From Bog-756 sp963756515 (GTDB taxonomy: Bacteria > Actinomycetota > Acidimicrobiia > Acidimicrobiales > RAAP-2), in assembly GCA_963756515.1 (NCBI GenBank), contig CAVWNV010000013.1, forward strand, positions 434,001-498,000: 64,000 bases of DNA. The letters are read 5' to 3'. Below are positions 16,759 through 23,779 of the stretch, piece by piece. Positions within the stretch are counted from its first letter, which is position 1. The number at the start of each line of letters is the position of its first letter. The notes below the pieces were generated by a model. It did no database searches and had not been told where the DNA came from. It saw only the letters and a program-made list of their open reading frames with translations. A program made the position numbers and the translations under genes.

Positions 16759-17892
16759 GTGGCGAGCATGCGGATACTCACGATTTGTCCGATTCTGGAA
16801 AGTCGGGGTGGATTGGCTCGGGAGCAATTGACGCTCTGTCAAGCGCTCGCCGACCGGGGGCACGAGGTCAACGTCATCTACCGTGCTCGGCGTGATTTTG
16901 GCGAACAATGGCAAGCGTTGACACACTCGATGACGCAGGTTCGCAAGATGAACGACTTTCATCGCCAACCCTTCGGCATGTCCCTGGGCGTAGTGAGGGG
17001 AGCAAGGGCTGCTCGGAAGAACCGGGCCGATGTCATCTACGTCTACAGTCCGAACTTTCTTGTGTACGGGACCGCAATCGGGATGCTGTCCCGCACACCG
17101 GTGGTCCTATGGCTCGCCTTTCGGGGCCCCCCCAAGAAGCGACCATGGGCGTACCGCAAGAGCTTCGAGCGTGTTGCGAAGATCATGGCGGTGTCCCGTG
17201 CGACCGCAGACCAATGGCAACAGTCGGACCTGCCGATGCCGGAGATCACCCCGGTACTGGGTGCCATCGACATGAACTACTACGTCCCGGCCTCTGGCGA
17301 GGAGCGCAGCGTGGTCCGATCATCCCTGGGCATCGCCGACGATGAGTTCGTAGTTCTCTTCGCCGGCCACATCGCGCCTCACAAAGGCGTCGATGTTCTC
17401 GTCGAGGCGTTCGGTCAGCTGAGGGACATTCCGAACATGCGATTGGTCCTCATCGGGAGAGTGTTTCATCGGGACCAACACCAAGCCTGGCGAGAGCGGC
17501 TGCGACGTTCGGCCGAGGCCCTCGATGTGCTGTGGCTCGAAGAGCGGGCCGACGTCCTTCCCATCATCCAGATGGCGGACGTCGCCGTCGCCCCCAGCCA
17601 GCACGAGGCATTCGGTCGCTGTGTGTGCGAGCCACTGGCCTGCGGTGTCCCGGTGATTGCATCGAGAGTGGGCGGAATCCCCGAAATTCTCGCGGGCTGG
17701 CTGGCCGACTACCTTGTCCCGCCCGGTGATGCTGGAGCGATCGCGGCGAAGATCCGTTCGCTGGTGGGGTGGCGGACGCAGGACCCCGACCTCGGACAGC
17801 GATGCCGGAAAGAGGTCGTCACCAGGCTTGATCTCCCTCGTTTCGTGGACCGGATCGAAGAAGGCCTGCAGACCGTGGTGCCGTCAGACTGA
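16759..17892 (+). CDS. Glycosyltransferase family 4
   Basis: GT-B glycosyltransferase of 377 residues using a retaining mechanism (GT4). The N-terminal domain starts MRILTICPILESRGG with the acceptor-side Gly-rich loop. The C-terminal domain has FAGHIAPHKGVDVLVEAF and the nucleotide-sugar motif PSQHEAFGRCVCEPLACGVP (the EX7E motif). GTG 16759 is preferred, with GAGGGA 9 bases ahead; ATG 16768 is the alternative, and the upstream ATG 16684 gives a non-conserved leader. The sugar and acceptor are unknown. With the methyltransferase and the sulfotransferase it suggests surface glycan synthesis. Confidence 0.85.
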   Translation: MASMRILTICPILESRGGLAREQLTLCQALADRGHEVNVIYRARRDFGEQWQALTHSMTQVRKMNDFHRQPFGMSLGVVRGARAARKNRADVIYVYSPNFLVYGTAIGMLSRTPVVLWLAFRGPPKKRPWAYRKSFERVAKIMAVSRATADQWQQSDLPMPEITPVLGAIDMNYYVPASGEERSVVRSSLGIADDEFVVLFAGHIAPHKGVDVLVEAFGQLRDIPNMRLVLIGRVFHRDQHQAWRERLRRSAEALDVLWLEERADVLPIIQMADVAVAPSQHEAFGRCVCEPLACGVPVIASRVGGIPEILAGWLADYLVPPGDAGAIAAKIRSLVGWRTQDPDLGQRCRKEVVTRLDLPRFVDRIEEGLQTVVPSD

Positions 17893-18370
17893 ACCGCGAC
17901 TCACTCACCCACAGCGGATCGTCAATCGAGCAGCTCGACTCGCTACAGCATTTACGTCCTCAGGAGTTCACCCCACTGAGTTCCGAAGCAACGGGACGCA
18001 AGCTCACGATAGAGACCGCCTGGGCGAAGGCTGCCCTGCAGTGCACGGCCATCAGGAATCTTCGTCAAGCACCGAACGCCCCGCTCACAACAGGTGCGTT
18101 CCTCTCGAACATCTACCACTCCGTCTCCCGAACCACGCTCCGGATCCCGCCCGACCCGGAGGAGGCCTATCACGCGTTCTGCGGCCCGGGCACGCCGTCT
18201 CACGTGCGCAGTGTCGTCCGAAACGGATCGGAGTAGGGCAAGCCGACCTCGGAGCTCCGGCAGGAAGCCACCATGGGTACCTCCTGACCCGCAATGCGAC
18301 CATCGAGGTCCGGCCCACATGAGTGTCCTGGAAAGCCACCGTCTCACCGTCCCGGCGCCACGCACTCTGA
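17893..18370. other. Gap of 478 bases with a start-less open frame
   Basis: No gene can be called here. On the + strand one frame is open from about 17833 to the TAG at 18234-18236 without any ATG, GTG or TTG before its last 15 codons. From CTG 17889 it reads 115 residues with normal-looking composition and mostly G/C third positions. It may be the 3' remnant of a gene that lost its start. I do not recognise the product. Confidence 0.35.
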
Positions 18371-18994
18371 CTACTCCGGATCTAGCCCAAGATCCGCCCG
18401 CGTCTCCGCAGTGGTGTTTGTGTGCGGAAAAGGCTCGTCGGGAACCTCGAGATGCAGGGCGGAACAGATCGGCTCCCAGCCATCCTCCGGGTGCCATTCG
18501 AGGAGGCGCTCCTTTGGCGCAGTCATTCTCACGTGCTCATTGTGGGCGAGATACGCCGACTTGGCCGACACCTCGTCCTGCCATCCAGGAGAGAAGGTGG
18601 TCATCATTCCCTGTCCCATCCGGGTCCAGCCATCGGCTGGCGCGTCCGGGGCGAAGTAGGTCGCCAGTGCGGGGAAGATCGTGGCTGAGGCACTCCTCCA
18701 CCAGGCGTCAGGATCTCGCACGGACAGGAGGATGAGCGCGTCCGGGAACGTTCTGCCTATCGCTGCCCAGAACGGCGCCGCAGGCCAGTCGACTGTCGCC
18801 CGGTAGCCCTCGAAGAACTTGTCCCATGCCGGGGGGCGGCCCTCGTAGGCGTCCCCCCAGGCGTCGGCATCAGCAGTCCGTTCTTGGACCTCCAGCATGT
18901 GATAGCAGGGCCCACCCAGGAGTTGCTCGAGGGCCATCTTCAATGAGGTCGTCCCAGTCCTTCCCAAACCCGCGCCGATTACCTGAAGTGCCAT
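18371..18994 (-). CDS. Sulfotransferase family protein
   Basis: Cytoplasmic PAPS-dependent sulfotransferase-like protein of 207 residues. The 5'-phosphosulfate loop is at the very N-terminus: GAGLGRTGTTSLKMALEQLL (about residues 6-25). The 3'-phosphate motif is likely ILLSVRDPDAWWRS (about 99-112). It resembles the Sulfotransfer_4 group. ATG 18994 was chosen over the longer frame to 19207 because the P-loop follows at once and AGGAG lies about 10 bases ahead. It faces the GT4 gene and could sulfate a glycan, but the acceptor is not known. Confidence 0.78.
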   Translation of the reverse strand: MALQVIGAGLGRTGTTSLKMALEQLLGGPCYHMLEVQERTADADAWGDAYEGRPPAWDKFFEGYRATVDWPAAPFWAAIGRTFPDALILLSVRDPDAWWRSASATIFPALATYFAPDAPADGWTRMGQGMMTTFSPGWQDEVSAKSAYLAHNEHVRMTAPKERLLEWHPEDGWEPICSALHLEVPDEPFPHTNTTAETRADLGLDPE

Positions 18995-19215
18995 GGCTCC
19001 GTGTCTCCTCTTCCAGTTCCGACAGCTCCAAAGGTACTGTTGACGCACCCACTGCCCGCGTTCTGAGCGGAAGGCGTCCAAGCATGAGTTGTCCACGACC
19101 TCGGCAATCTTCACGTAGCCGAAGGGGGCAATACTCCGCACAGGCCACTGACCCTTTCCCGCAGCTCGTCGCGGAAGAATGCCTCTGCTGCCTCCAGCGA
19201 GTCCCACTCCCGGCG

Positions 19216-19231
19216 GTCTAGTCGCCTAGAC
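19216..19231. repeat. Perfect short inverted repeat
   Basis: GTCTAG-TCGC-CTAGAC forms a perfect 6-bp stem with a 4-base loop in the gap between the sulfotransferase gene and the Ig-domain fragment. It contains CTAG, a rare tetramer in such DNA. Role unknown; it could be a binding site or part of a mobile-element end. Confidence 0.3.
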
Positions 19232-19255
19232 ACTCCCCAGCGATGCCCAGCGCTG

Positions 19256-19582
19256 ATGGCGATGGAAACAGCAACGAAACGGTGCTATGCCTTGGGCGTA
19301 AGGGGAGTCGGCAGCCTGGGGCGAAGGATGTCGTTCAATGGATATTCGGCGAACCTCGGGACGAGCACCAGTCCCTACTCCACCACCTTGAAATGGAAGA
19401 AGGTCACCCTGTCCAAGGGACTGAGGTTGGGTTCGGCCGGGGTGCTGTCGGGGACGCCGAACAGCAAACTGGCCGCTCCGACTTCGGTCACCGTTCAGGT
19501 GACCGAGATGGTGACCACCTTCAACGGCAAAACGAAGGTCAAGACCCTGACGACCGTCCAGGCCTCCATCCCCTTCACGTGA
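19256..19582 (+). pseudogene. Fragment of a putative-Ig (He_PIG) domain protein
   Basis: A frame of 108 residues whose C-terminal two thirds (LSKGLRLGSAGVLSGTPNSK, then SVTVQVTE and TTVQASIPFT) match one repeat of the putative Ig / He_PIG type found in large secreted actinobacterial proteins. It has no signal peptide, the stop falls at the end of a single domain, and the first 45 residues contain only the start of such a domain. This is most simply the tail of a longer gene truncated by the rearrangements near the tRNA. The secreted protein at 60175 carries related domains. Confidence 0.5.
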
Positions 19583-19678
19583 GGACACGGCTCCGATTGT
19601 GCGGACCGAAGGCAACCGTGAACATCACCGGGTCAGGCAACCTGATCCGAACTAGCTATCGAGCAGGGCCTTTTCGAG

Positions 19679-19752
19679 TGGGCGCTAGAGGACTCGAACC
19701 TCCGACCTCAGCCGTGTGAAGGCTGCGCTCTAACCAACTGAGCTAAACGCCC
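19679..19752 (-). tRNA. tRNA-Val(CAC)
   Basis: Read on the minus strand, the sequence folds as a full cloverleaf. The acceptor GGGCGTT pairs with AGCGCCC (one G-T wobble). The D arm GCTC/GAGC, the anticodon stem CAGCC/GGCTG with loop TTCACAC (anticodon CAC, valine) and the T arm GAGG-TTCGAGT-CCTC are all present. The discriminator base is A and CCA is not encoded. Its 3' end faces the 15.8-19.7 kb island. Confidence 0.95.
19702..19714 (+). repeat. 13-base direct repeat, right copy (inside tRNA-Val)
   Basis: CCGACCTCAGCCG, identical to 15792-15804. In the tRNA it covers the variable loop and the 3' side of the anticodon stem. It does not reach the tRNA 3' end, so it is not a textbook integrase core site. 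Confidence 0.45.
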
Positions 19753-19825
19753 GCATTCCGGCCATGGCACCTTCCGCCATGGCTGAGCAGACGGACATGC
19801 TAGCCCGGGGCCGGAACCGGCGAGC

Positions 19826-21262
19826 CTACGTGGACCGCTCCGGTGAGTTCGGCGCCGGCGGAAACGGTGCCACCGCATCGAATCCGATTGCCGCCTCGAG
19901 GGCGGCCGCCGACCGCAGCACCACCAGGTCACCATGCTGGGGTCCTACCAGTTGGAGTCCCACCGGCAACCCTGACGCCGTGAGCCCCACGCAGACCGAG
20001 GCGGCCGGGGACCGCGTCATATTGAACGGGTAGGTGAACTTCACCCAGTTCACATCGACCTCGCCGTTGATCAGCCCCGAGCCGTTCAACGATCGGGGAG
20101 GTGGGGCGGCTGCGGTGGTCGGAGTCACGAGCAGCCGGACATCGTGGAACAACTCCACCAGTCGGAGGTTGAGGGCGTGGCACGAGTCCTCGGCCTTCAC
20201 CAAGTCGAGGGCGCTGGTCCCAGCGGCACCTTCGACCACCATGGCCAACACCGGATCGACGTGCTCCCACGACGCCGTGCCCCTCACTTCGTCGATGGTC
20301 CGCAGGTTGTACGTCCCCGACAGAACGAGCCAGTCGTCGACCGGGTCGCGGTCGAAGACCTCCTCGACCTCAACGATCTCGGTGCCGAGCGACGCCAGCA
20401 CCTCCACCGCCCGCTCGCAGATGGTGCGGACTTCGTCATCGACCGATGCGAATCCGAGTGTCGGCGACCACGCCACCCTGTTCGGCGGTCGAGGGTGATC
20501 GAGGGCCGCCCGCCACGACGCCTCGGGGCGGGGCAACGATCGGAGATCGCGGGGGTCGGGCCCGACCACCACCTCGAGCGCCGCCACCACGTCGGCAAGA
20601 GAACGGGCCATGGGTCCTTTGGTGGACAGGTGATGCCAATCCGGCGCCATGGCGCCGCCACTGGGCACCCGCCCGAGCGACGGTTTCATGGCCGAAAGGC
20701 CGCAGCATGCCGACGGGATGCGGAGCGATCCGCCGCCGTCCGACCCTGTGGCCATCGGTATCATTCCCGCCGCGATGGCCGCCGCGCTACCTCCCGAGGA
20801 CCCGCCCGGACTGTGCTCGAGGTTCCAGGGATTGAGGGTGGGACCGAACAGCACATTGTCGGTGTCCGCTTTCCACCCCAGTTCGGGGGTGTTGGTCTTC
20901 CCCACCACCACGCAACCGGCCGCCACCAACCGGGCCACCAGTTCCGAGTCTTCGCCGGCGGCCGGCCCGCCGGACAGGGCCTTGGACCCGAGCGTGGTGA
21001 CGTATCCGGCCGCGTCCTCGAGGTCCTTCACGCCCAGCGGGATGCCCGCCAGCGGACCCGGGTCGATCCCTCGGGCCACCTGCGAGTCGATCTCGTCGGC
21101 CCGGGACCGGGCCCGCACTTCGTCGACCGCCACGAAGGCGTTGAGCGTCGGGTTGTGAAGGGCAATCTGTCCCAGGGCGTGATCGACCAGCTCGGTGGCC
21201 GATCGCTCTCCTTTCCGCACCTGATCGGCCAACCCGACCACGGTCTCGCTGCGGAAGTCCAC
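19826..21262 (-). CDS. Amidase signature family amidohydrolase
   Basis: Cytoplasmic amidase of 478 residues with the Ser-cisSer-Lys triad: Lys79 in GIPLGVKDLEDAAG, cis-Ser155 in SPGGSSGGSAAA and Ser178 in GSDGGGSLRIPSACCG. The numbering matches GatA closely, but no gatB or gatC is nearby, so a stand-alone amidase acting on small amides is more likely. GTG 21262 (VDFRSETVVGLADQ) was chosen because it begins where family similarity starts; a TTG at 21322 would add 20 residues. It is divergent from the VOC gene, leaving about 90 bases for both promoters. Confidence 0.85.
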   Translation of the reverse strand: MDFRSETVVGLADQVRKGERSATELVDHALGQIALHNPTLNAFVAVDEVRARSRADEIDSQVARGIDPGPLAGIPLGVKDLEDAAGYVTTLGSKALSGGPAAGEDSELVARLVAAGCVVVGKTNTPELGWKADTDNVLFGPTLNPWNLEHSPGGSSGGSAAAIAAGMIPMATGSDGGGSLRIPSACCGLSAMKPSLGRVPSGGAMAPDWHHLSTKGPMARSLADVVAALEVVVGPDPRDLRSLPRPEASWRAALDHPRPPNRVAWSPTLGFASVDDEVRTICERAVEVLASLGTEIVEVEEVFDRDPVDDWLVLSGTYNLRTIDEVRGTASWEHVDPVLAMVVEGAAGTSALDLVKAEDSCHALNLRLVELFHDVRLLVTPTTAAAPPPRSLNGSGLINGEVDVNWVKFTYPFNMTRSPAASVCVGLTASGLPVGLQLVGPQHGDLVVLRSAAALEAAIGFDAVAPFPPAPNSPERST

Positions 21263-21351
21263 GGCGCCGACGGTATCGGCCCTGTCGGCCCACCACAACC
21301 GCTCCCCCACCTGCCTCGACAACGTGGACCGGGGCGAACCAGTGTGGGGGC

Positions 21352-22233
21352 ATGCTCAGGGACTCCATCACCGGAGTGGCTCTCGACCATGTGGCCCATG
21401 CCGTCCCCCACTGGCAGGACGTCTGGGGCCGCTACGCGGTGGACTTCGGCGCCGAATGGAGCTCGGGCGGACCCGGCCCCGGCTTCGCACCGGCCCAGCT
21501 GCAGTTCGCCAACGGTGCCCGGGTCGAGGTGCTCATGCCCAACGATCCGCTCGTGAACGACTTTCTCGAGCGGTTCCTGGCCCGTCACGGCCCCGGGCCT
21601 CATCACCTGACGTTCAAGGTTCCCCACCTCCCGACGGCCATCGACCAGGCCCGACGGTCGGGATTCGAACCCATAGGAATCGACCTCAGCGACCCCGAGT
21701 GGATGGAGGCGTTCCTCCATCCGGCCCAGGCCACCGGCGTCGTCGTCCAGTTGGCCGAAGCTCCCTACGCCTGGAGCTCTCCCCCACCGGCTGACTACCC
21801 GACGGAGCGACGCCAGAGAATGGACGGCTCCGGCCCTGTCCCCCCCTCACGTCTCACCCGGGTTGTTCATGCCGTCGCCGATCTGTCCCGGGCCAGCGCG
21901 CTCTTCGTCGACCTGCTGGGCGCCACTCCGGTCGACCGGGGCACCCGTCCGGACCACCACTGGTTGGACCTCGACTGGGGTAGCCCGCTCCGCCTCCGTC
22001 TGATCTCGCCGATCGAGACGGCCCCGGACACTGCCCTGACGGCCTGGTTGGGGGGCCGGCCGGGCCGTGTCCATCATCTCGAACTGGCGAGCGCAGAACC
22101 GGAATCGCTCGTCGGAGTCCACATCGGGGACGCCGAGCAGCTGGGTCTCGACTCTGACCGGCGTGACGGCACCTACTGGGTGATCCCGCCGGACGCCAAC
22201 GCCGGTCTGGGTCTGGTGGTCCTGCCGTCCTGA
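21352..22233 (+). CDS. Two-domain VOC (glyoxalase-like) protein
   Basis: Protein of 293 residues built of two vicinal-oxygen-chelate units. The first (about residues 8-140) starts ALDHVAHAVPHWQDV and resembles the Glyoxalase_3/_5 group with HHLTFKVPHL. The second (about 165-290) starts TRVVHAVADLSRASALFVDL and has VHHLELASAE. Metal-binding His/Glu residues are partly visible, but the substrate cannot be named. The ATG at 21352 is the first start after the divergent amidase gene. Enzymes of this kind act in glyoxal detoxification or aromatic ring cleavage. Confidence 0.75.
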   Translation: MLRDSITGVALDHVAHAVPHWQDVWGRYAVDFGAEWSSGGPGPGFAPAQLQFANGARVEVLMPNDPLVNDFLERFLARHGPGPHHLTFKVPHLPTAIDQARRSGFEPIGIDLSDPEWMEAFLHPAQATGVVVQLAEAPYAWSSPPPADYPTERRQRMDGSGPVPPSRLTRVVHAVADLSRASALFVDLLGATPVDRGTRPDHHWLDLDWGSPLRLRLISPIETAPDTALTAWLGGRPGRVHHLELASAEPESLVGVHIGDAEQLGLDSDRRDGTYWVIPPDANAGLGLVVLPS

Positions 22234-22316
22234 CCGAAGGGTCGTACCACCACGATCGGCGGAGCTGAGCAGCCCGGGATCCAAGGGGCACCCCAGCAAT
22301 CGCTAGCCTTTGACCG

Positions 22317-23063
22317 ATGGCCCGCCCAATCGACGACGACGAACAGGACGACGATCCGGAGTACGACGAGGACGAGTACGAGGCCGAGGACGAGTACGAG
22401 GCCGGCGACCCCGAACCCGTTCCGGCCGGCCTGATCGGACGGGCCCGCGGGCTGCTCCGCACCCCCGCCACCACCCACTCCTCCTCGACGGAGACGACCT
22501 CGTCCAAACACCGGGTCGACCGGTTGGACGACCGGGAGCGCCGCCTCAGCTATGCCGCCGCCGCCGGTGCGGTGGTCATCGGACTGATCATCTACCTGGC
22601 TGAGCAGAGCAACCACCACTTCCGCCTGGCCAAGGGCCAACTCACTCCTCAGACCACCCTGGTCCTCGGGATCGTCTGCGGCGTGCTCCTGCTGGCCGCC
22701 ACCCTCTTCGGCCGACGGGCGCCGGTGGGATTCGTGGCCCTGTTCACCTTTTTGTTCCTCGGGACCCGTTACTTCGCGGGCGTGCCCTTCCTGATCCTGG
22801 CCGTGTGGCTGCTGTACCGCTCCTACAAATTCCAGAAGGAGGCGACGGCGAGGGCCAAGGAAGCCCGGGCGGAGCGGGCCACGCCGTCCCCCACGACCAC
22901 CCGGGCCGCAGATCGGCCCGCCAAGACGACGACACGGAAGTCCGGGACCACCAAGGGCCCGTCCCGGCCCGAGGCCAACAAGCGGTACACGCCGAAGCGA
23001 CCGCCGGTGCCGGCTCCCAAGCTGTCCCGTCGGGAACGGAAGGCCGCCGGGACCTCGGACTGA
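22317..23063 (+). CDS. Membrane protein with acidic head and basic tail
   Basis: Protein of 248 residues without a recognised family. The first 45 residues are strongly acidic (runs of Asp, Glu and Tyr). Three membrane helices follow (about 79-98, 110-128 and 133-155), then a long Lys/Arg/Pro/Thr-rich tail (about 160-248), probably cytosolic and disordered. Such charge-split small membrane proteins are common in actinobacteria. It ends 6 bases before the end of the convergent TetR gene. The role is unknown. Confidence 0.7.
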   Translation: MARPIDDDEQDDDPEYDEDEYEAEDEYEAGDPEPVPAGLIGRARGLLRTPATTHSSSTETTSSKHRVDRLDDRERRLSYAAAAGAVVIGLIIYLAEQSNHHFRLAKGQLTPQTTLVLGIVCGVLLLAATLFGRRAPVGFVALFTFLFLGTRYFAGVPFLILAVWLLYRSYKFQKEATARAKEARAERATPSPTTTRAADRPAKTTTRKSGTTKGPSRPEANKRYTPKRPPVPAPKLSRRERKAAGTSD

Positions 23064-23069
23064 CGCCGG

Positions 23070-23756
23070 CTATGCCGGGTCGGTGACCAGCGCGGAGTGG
23101 AGCAGCTCGAGGATCTCGCTGCGGCGTCGTACCAGGGATCGGGCTGTCGGCTCCTCACCGAAGGCCCGCAGGACCTCCACTTCGGTCAGCATCCCGATGA
23201 CGGTGGAGTAGATGGCCAGGAGCAGTAGCCGGGGTTCGTGGCGCCGCATGTGGCCGGCGTCCATCTCCGCCTCGAGAAACTCCGAGGCCCGCCGGACCAT
23301 GGGCTCGAGGGCGGTGACCAGACGGGTGGCGGCAGGATCTCCCAAGCGGCCCATCTCCCGCACCAGCCCCAACAGCTCCGGTCGCCGCGCCGCCAGGCGG
23401 AACACCGATCGCACCACGGCCTCCACCCGGGACCAACCCGTGCCGGCCGCAGCCAACGAGTCCTCGAGCGCGGCCGACAACTCGATCGCGCTCCGGTCGA
23501 TCACCGCCTCGAGGAGCACCTCCTTGGAGGGGAACCAGTACAGGATGGTCTGCTTGCGGATCTCGAGCCCTGCGGCCAGGGCGTCCAGGGACGAGGCGTC
23601 GTAACCACGGGTGGCGAAGGACGCCAGGGCGGCGTCGAGGATGCGCTCGGAGGTGTCGCCGGCCTTCGAAGCCCTCCCCCTCCTGGGCGTGGCGGCGCGG
23701 GGACGGCCCCGATCACGCCCGCCGGGTGGTGCTGCTCCGGTGCTCGACCCGTTCAC
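23070..23756 (-). CDS. TetR family transcriptional regulator
   Basis: TetR-type repressor of 228 residues. An Arg/Pro-rich leader of about 30 residues is followed by the DNA-binding domain (ERILDAALASFATRGYDASS, then LDALAAGLEIRKQTILYWFP with the recognition helix, about 37-83). The all-alpha C-terminal ligand domain resembles TetR_C regulators of fatty-acid genes. It starts at GTG 23756, directly beside the palindrome at 23758-23769. That site lies between it and the acyl-CoA reductase operon, so it most likely represses itself and that operon, with an acyl-CoA or fatty acid as inducer (inference). Confidence 0.88.
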   Translation of the reverse strand: MNGSSTGAAPPGGRDRGRPRAATPRRGRASKAGDTSERILDAALASFATRGYDASSLDALAAGLEIRKQTILYWFPSKEVLLEAVIDRSAIELSAALEDSLAAAGTGWSRVEAVVRSVFRLAARRPELLGLVREMGRLGDPAATRLVTALEPMVRRASEFLEAEMDAGHMRRHEPRLLLLAIYSTVIGMLTEVEVLRAFGEEPTARSLVRRRSEILELLHSALVTDPA

Positions 23757-23757
23757 T

Positions 23758-23769
23758 TACCATATGGTA
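23758..23769. promoter_or_regulatory. Probable TetR operator (perfect palindrome)
   Basis: TACCATATGGTA is a perfect 12-bp palindrome. It sits 1 base from the TetR start codon and 10 bases before the GTG of the acyl-CoA reductase. Its AT-rich centre stands out in this DNA and its position between divergent genes is typical for TetR autoregulation. Confidence 0.6.
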
Positions 23770-23779
23770 GACAGATCCG

